Positions 59,640-64,000 of a stretch of 64,000 nucleotides of DNA are shown in pieces (position 1 is the first letter of the stretch; each line of letters starts with the position of its first letter). The DNA lies in the NCBI RefSeq assembly GCF_031143425.1, contig NC_090448.1:330162177-330226176 (forward strand), given 5' to 3'. Under the pieces are notes generated by a model. That model was not told the DNA's origin. It searched no databases and saw nothing but the letters and a program-made list of their open reading frames with translations. Both the position numbers and the translations under genes were made by a program. The stretch is from Pleurodeles waltl (taxonomy: Eukaryota; Chordata; Amphibia; Caudata; Salamandridae).

Positions 59640-59885
59640 ATGGATGGAGTGTTGAAACTTTTCAGACACTCACCCCAGTCACGGATCTGGGTTTAGTCCA
59701 TCGTTATTTTGCTCACCACATCACCCCAGTTTGGACCTAACCATATGCAAATCAGCCTTGACCCTGTTCCCCATGGAAACAGTCCAGCCCGAACTGGCAG
59801 GCCAGGTCCTCCCAGGACAGAAAACAAGCATCCTGGGACCAGTTTCAGGGTATCACCCTTCATCAGCCAGGCAAGCTTTTATTTT
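59640..59885 (+). repeat. Possible short interspersed repeat
   Basis: GGAAACAGTCCAGCCC, then GGCAGGCCAGGTCCTCC, shares short blocks with 41395-41440 (AGAAACAGTCCAGGGC and AGGCCAGGTCCCC). The two occurrences may belong to one short family. Two diverged copies are thin evidence and ends could not be set. Confidence 0.35.
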
Positions 59886-59941
59886 GTTTTGTGATGTTAC
59901 AAAAGTGAATTGCCTACGACTTTCATGACAAATCCTAAGAT

Positions 59942-61020
59942 TTATGATAACTGGGGTTTTTTGGGACCTTTCTTGGAGGTTCTTAGGTTTTTTTTCCCAT
60001 CATACATCGATTTTTTAAAATTTATTTTAGCATTGCATTTAAGCTGAGCAGACTCCGATGCATCACCTGGACATATTTTGGCCTGGACTTTGGTCCTAAA
60101 AAGGGGAAAAGCTGCTGACCCAGGGCCCGGTGTCTTTAAGGGGGAGGCAGTTACAGCTGCATTAGTTGAGCATAAATCAAGGAAGTTTTTAGATAGGGCT
60201 TTCCGTATTATGATGCTTCTCCATGGGACCAAAAATCTCCTTATAAAAGTGTTTGCCAACTTGCAGTCCAAGATCTTTTCTTCTAACAGGTTGGGTATTG
60301 CCGCCTACCCTACCCCTTGATAAGAGTCTGCTTGTTCTCCCAGAACGGGAGCCCCCAACATTGCACAAGCCTCTGTTTTCAGATATTGTGAAGTCTGATT
60401 TAGGGTTTCTTTCTGAGTCTCTGAGCCCATCAACACTTTAAAAATCGCCGATTAAATATCTCGAGTGATCTGTATTTGTTACAAATTTTTCTAGAGGGGC
60501 TAGAATAGATGGCAGAAGTCTTTCAGACAAATAAGTGATTCAGAGACCTGCACATCTTGGACCGGGAGATTACAAAACAAGTTTTCAAACAGGTCCAGAT
60601 CATGGGTCACAGACATCTGTGGGCCATCTGGTGAATGCTTTGTTGGTGTGCTACTAAACCACTCTAGACCAGTTGCCAAAGGTAGATTTGGTGGAGATCT
60701 GAGGGAACTATTCTCCTTTTGCAGATTGTCTCTCAGACTGCCCCTGTTTTATATCTGGAAGAATAATGTCTTCATTATGATATTTAGAGGCTACCTCCGG
60801 ATTGAAGTTCCCACTGGCCATGCCTGCCATCTGCAGGGAGGGAGAGCGAGATGGAGAGGAAGATAACACAGGGTTGCAATCTAATTCCCTGTCAGCAGAG
60901 GCAGGAGGTAGCTGTGATTTAGATATGGGATTGTCTTGTACTGCTTTCTCTATGGTCAAAAAGGAAAAATCTGATTCAGGCACTAAACAAGGTTTATATG
61001 TGCCATTTTGTTCATAAGGG
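59942..61020 (-). pseudogene. Possible LINE ORF1 remnant, minus strand (tentative)
   Basis: Minus-strand blocks read PESDFSFLTIEKAVQ (60983-60935), then ALSKNFLDLCSTNAAVTASP and SAAFPLFRTKVQAKICPGDA (60190-60060), ending in a Lys-rich tail (KKNLRTSKKGPKKPQ). Composition and position upstream of the minus-strand endonuclease at 56090 suggest ORF1 of that LINE, separated from ORF2 by L2#2. No named ORF1 domain is visible, so this is an inference from order and strand. Confidence 0.35.
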
Positions 61021-61526
61021 GATTAGATTTGTTTTCCAGGCTCATAACGGAATCAGATCACCCGAGCAAAGCTTCTGTGGAGTCAAAATCACTGGCCCCA
61101 CAAAAACAAGTAAAATGATAAAGGGCAAACCACAGATTGCAGGACACACTTTAAAGCCTGGAACAGAGAAGAGTGCCTCCGGGCAAGCAAGCTCCCCGCT
61201 CTAATACCAGTGACCTCACCGCGCCACCAAAGGGGAAACAAGTGCCTTTTGTAATCCTCCCCTGCAGTTACTCTATGGCTTGTGGCTAGGGCTCAAAAAG
61301 CAATGAATCCCCGTTGTCCGTTCCAGGCGGAAGGCTAAAATGTATTTGAGACAAGGACGCGGAAGAAGACAAAGTTTAAGGTGTGTGGGCTCCCAGGTCA
61401 AACAGGATTGCTTTAGAAGCCATCCTAGAGTCATTTGATGATCATCCAACCACATTAGAAGTCATTTTCACATCATCAGACATCATCAAGCTCTTGAAGT
61501 CATCAGGAAAGCTTAAAAGCTCAGCC
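61021..61526. other. Fifth intron, unassigned
   Basis: No recognisable feature. It could include more of the minus-strand ORF1-like sequence, with stops throughout. Confidence 0.3.
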
Positions 61527-61660
61527 TGATGATTTGAGGATGACTTGAAAATAAGTACCTGATGACTTCAGAAGGTGTCATTATTCCTGATGATTTAAGG
61601 ATGACTAGAAAATGAGTATTTGATGACTTCAGTAGATGTCATTATTTCTGATGATTTGAG
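61527..61660 (+). repeat. 61-bp tandem repeat, just over two copies
   Basis: TGATGATTTGAGGATGACTT starts at 61527. It recurs as TGATGATTTAAGGATGACTA at 61588 and TGATGATTTGAGG at 61649, exactly 61 bases apart each time. Internal GATGACTTCAG and GTCATTATT are also repeated. Related TCATCA/TGATGA motifs upstream (61435-61500) suggest an older, partly inverted array. Confidence 0.85.
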
Positions 61661-64000
61661 GCTCAAGACACACCAGGCCTACCGATGACTGCCTCTTCGC
61701 CATGCAGATAGTCTGTGGCCTATTGCTAGCCACACATTGTCCCCCAGTGGTCTGGCAAGGGGAAAGCAATGCCTGGGGGGCAGCGCTGTAGAAAGGTGCT
61801 GCCCGAAACTAAGAGATTGCAGAGAATCTCCTCCGCCGCCCTGTCCGTGCTTTGAGATGGTTTAGAGTGGAGACAGCAGTCCTACAGCCTGGCGGAGCAA
61901 CTGTTGGAAGTAGGGCCGAGAAAATGTGCCATCCGGGGCCTGGGGACAGAAAGGGTTCACGTCCTCCTCCAACAAATCCCCTTTCATTCCCTCGAACCCC
62001 CCAATGGCCTGTCTGCACGAACCTTTGGTGCTTTTCATTCCAGATGCCTATGATCTATTCATTAATGAACAATTTGCAAATAGTGGTATTTTACCTTAGC
62101 AAGGAGAGTCATGAGTATCAGGATCCATCTGTTAAGCCCCCTATAAGGTTTTTCTCCCTGACGAGGGTTTATTACTAGTTATTTGTTTTTGCTGAAGTGT
62201 TCCACAAAAGATTGCTTTATTTTTTAAATTTTTTTGTTCCCCACGCACTTCCACGGGCATGACCCTAAATGGCTCTTTAAAGTTCCCAAAACTTAAATAT
62301 TTTGTCAAACAGAAATTTGTGGCAGATGCAAACGTAGAATTTTTAGGATACTTAAGAGCAGCTCTAACCAAGTAAATCGGCCCCTCATAACTCAATGAAA
62401 AGGACATGGTTCCACTAACTGCACTGATTATTTCTTGAGCCAGTGGTCGGAATCAGGGACGTATTAATAACTAAGATAGGTTTAGAATGTCCCATAGCTA
62501 AAGCTACAAATTTGCAGTTTAATTTCATTACAGGGTAGCAATTCATGATCTGATTTATATATCTTTCAGGCTATCATTAACTGGACATAACATTAGACCC
62601 TGACCGCTGTTATAAATATATGTTAAAGTTCTGTAAGGTAAGCAAGAAGCATACACATTGCAATACGTAAAAGAAAGATTGCACCTTTGAGACTAATGTC
62701 TGGACAGTTTGCACGTGTTGACCTAGCACCAGCAGGCTAATGAACATCTACATAATTTTGCTTGAAATCCTATAGCAATTACTGCAAATAAATAGCCTTC
62801 TAGGCTGCTGCAGTAGGATAGGCTAGCCATTAAAGGCCCTCTCATGTGGGCAGTACCGGCCATTAAAGTCCAGCTCCCTTGTCATAGGCCCTCGTTTTCA
62901 GTGGATTTCTCAATATTCCAAGGTTCTAATACTGAATACATTTTTTTTTAAACCACTGGAGACAAATGGCATTTCACCAGAGAAGAAGACAAATTTATAG
63001 CGTGCTCCAAGGTGTTTGTGTCATATACATTTTTGGCTGCTTTACATGTTAGACCAGGGGTGTCAAACATAGGTGCAGATGTGTTAACTCCATGTTAGAT
63101 TTTCAGAATATCCATATAGACAATCATTTTATAAGTAATGCAAGACCAAAATGACAAAAATCCCATAAGTAGAAGTTGAGTTCTGAATTTTAGAACAAAA
63201 AGTGTTTGAATAGTGCTTAAATGCAAATAGCACTTTAGGGGTTACTTTAGGTAGCGCTGGATCGGAGTCAAGTCAAAGTTCAGGCCAACCTCAATGGAGC
63301 GCATGCTGGCTTCAGGACCCGCGTAGGCACCAGTGAATAAAGCACCTTACCTGGTCGCAACAGCAAGATGCGTAGTGAGATGCGTTGATTAGGTCCTTGC
63401 AGGGATGGCAATGCAATGATCTAGCCACGCAGTGATGGGAGTGTGTCAGTTCCGAAGACGAGTGCTGGAGCCATGATGCGCTGGTTCCGAAGTACGATGG
63501 CTCTGGGTTTCTCCACACAGTGGAGGGATGCATCAGTCTCAGTAGACTGTTGCAGCAGTGAAGCGTGGGTCCGATGCATCAGGCTGTCAAGGCAAAGCGT
63601 TGGTTCTGAGAGCAATGCACCGGTTCTATTCCTGCAGCCATGCTCTATTCAGGTGTACACGTCATTACCCTCTCGCCCTTCCTACCCAGGAAAAGCCATC
63701 AGAATGTAGATGAATGCAGATGAGTACTCAGACACACCTACCATTCCTGTGTTTGTAGCTGCCTAGAGGGAATGCACAAAGAGTAGCTGTTACCAATCCA
63801 AGACGTGTACTGGAGACAGGCTGCAAGTCACACCAAGTAGTAAGACCAGAGAAATGCCCACTTTCTAAAAGTGACATTTCTAGAATTGTAATGTTAAATC
63901 CAACTACAGCTTAAAGGTATTAATGAATTTCCAGTGTTAGTCTATGAGAGAAGTGGGCCTCACAGTAGTGCAAGATGAATTTAGATGGTTTTCACTACCA
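61661..64000. other. Distal part of window, unassigned
   Basis: A minus-strand frame at 62141-62407 (88 codons; YLVRAALKYPKNSTFASATN) looks coding-like and could be another LINE ORF1 piece. GACCAGGGGTGTCAAAC at 63054 resembles a transposon-terminus motif, but no partner was found. 63240-63720 is a G+C-richer patch with short random frames. No APEH exon was found. Confidence 0.3.

Noticed and set aside
63054..63075. GGGGTGTCAAAC as a DNA-transposon terminus
   Set aside because: No inverted partner or target duplication was found nearby, so it is noted only within the distal unassigned region.

Overview
This is eukaryotic genomic DNA made mostly of large introns and transposable elements. The only host gene recognised is APEH (acylaminoacyl-peptide hydrolase, S9 prolyl-oligopeptidase family), read on the + strand. 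Five consecutive internal exons are present at 1774-1857, 15268-15348, 17628-17716, 40203-40393 and 47604-47706. All have GT/AG borders and matching phases. They cover the N-terminal part of the alpha/beta-hydrolase domain, including the catalytic Ser (codon 40269-40271). The upstream exons and the final exons carrying the catalytic Asp and His were not found here. Introns of about 13.4, 2.3, 22.5, 7.2 and >16 kb, filled with DIRS, Penelope-like and L2/CR1-group elements, suggest a giant-genome vertebrate. A salamander is likely, probably a newt; this is an inference from element content, not a database match.

Layout: 1-1295 is an inverted copy of a noncoding family that I call TGTAGGAA after its termini. 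2381-6660 is a decayed minus-strand DIRS retrotransposon (gag, RT/RNase H, tyrosine recombinase, terminal repeats). The rest of the first intron is mostly unassigned but holds a near-perfect 206-bp hairpin, a DIRS RT scrap and a 160-bp fold-back. An L2 3' end follows the second exon. The 22.5-kb third intron contains a Penelope-like element (RT plus GIY-YIG endonuclease) split by a nearly complete 5.8-kb DIRS element (20261-26096), a possible decayed hammerhead ribozyme motif, a 44-bp-period minisatellite, and TGTAGGAA copies in both orientations.

The fourth intron holds a solo DIRS terminal repeat, a degenerate minisatellite and a small internally deleted DIRS element (43645-47236), which is itself invaded by a TGTAGGAA copy. 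After the fifth exon come a TGTAGGAA copy split by an L2 element with a long open RT frame, a dead minus-strand APE-type LINE, and a second longer L2 copy.

Nothing suggests a bacterial-style gene system. The informative content is the nesting of elements, the DIRS terminal/internal-repeat geometry, and the TGTAGGAA family, which supplies at least six segments here and whose class I cannot assign.
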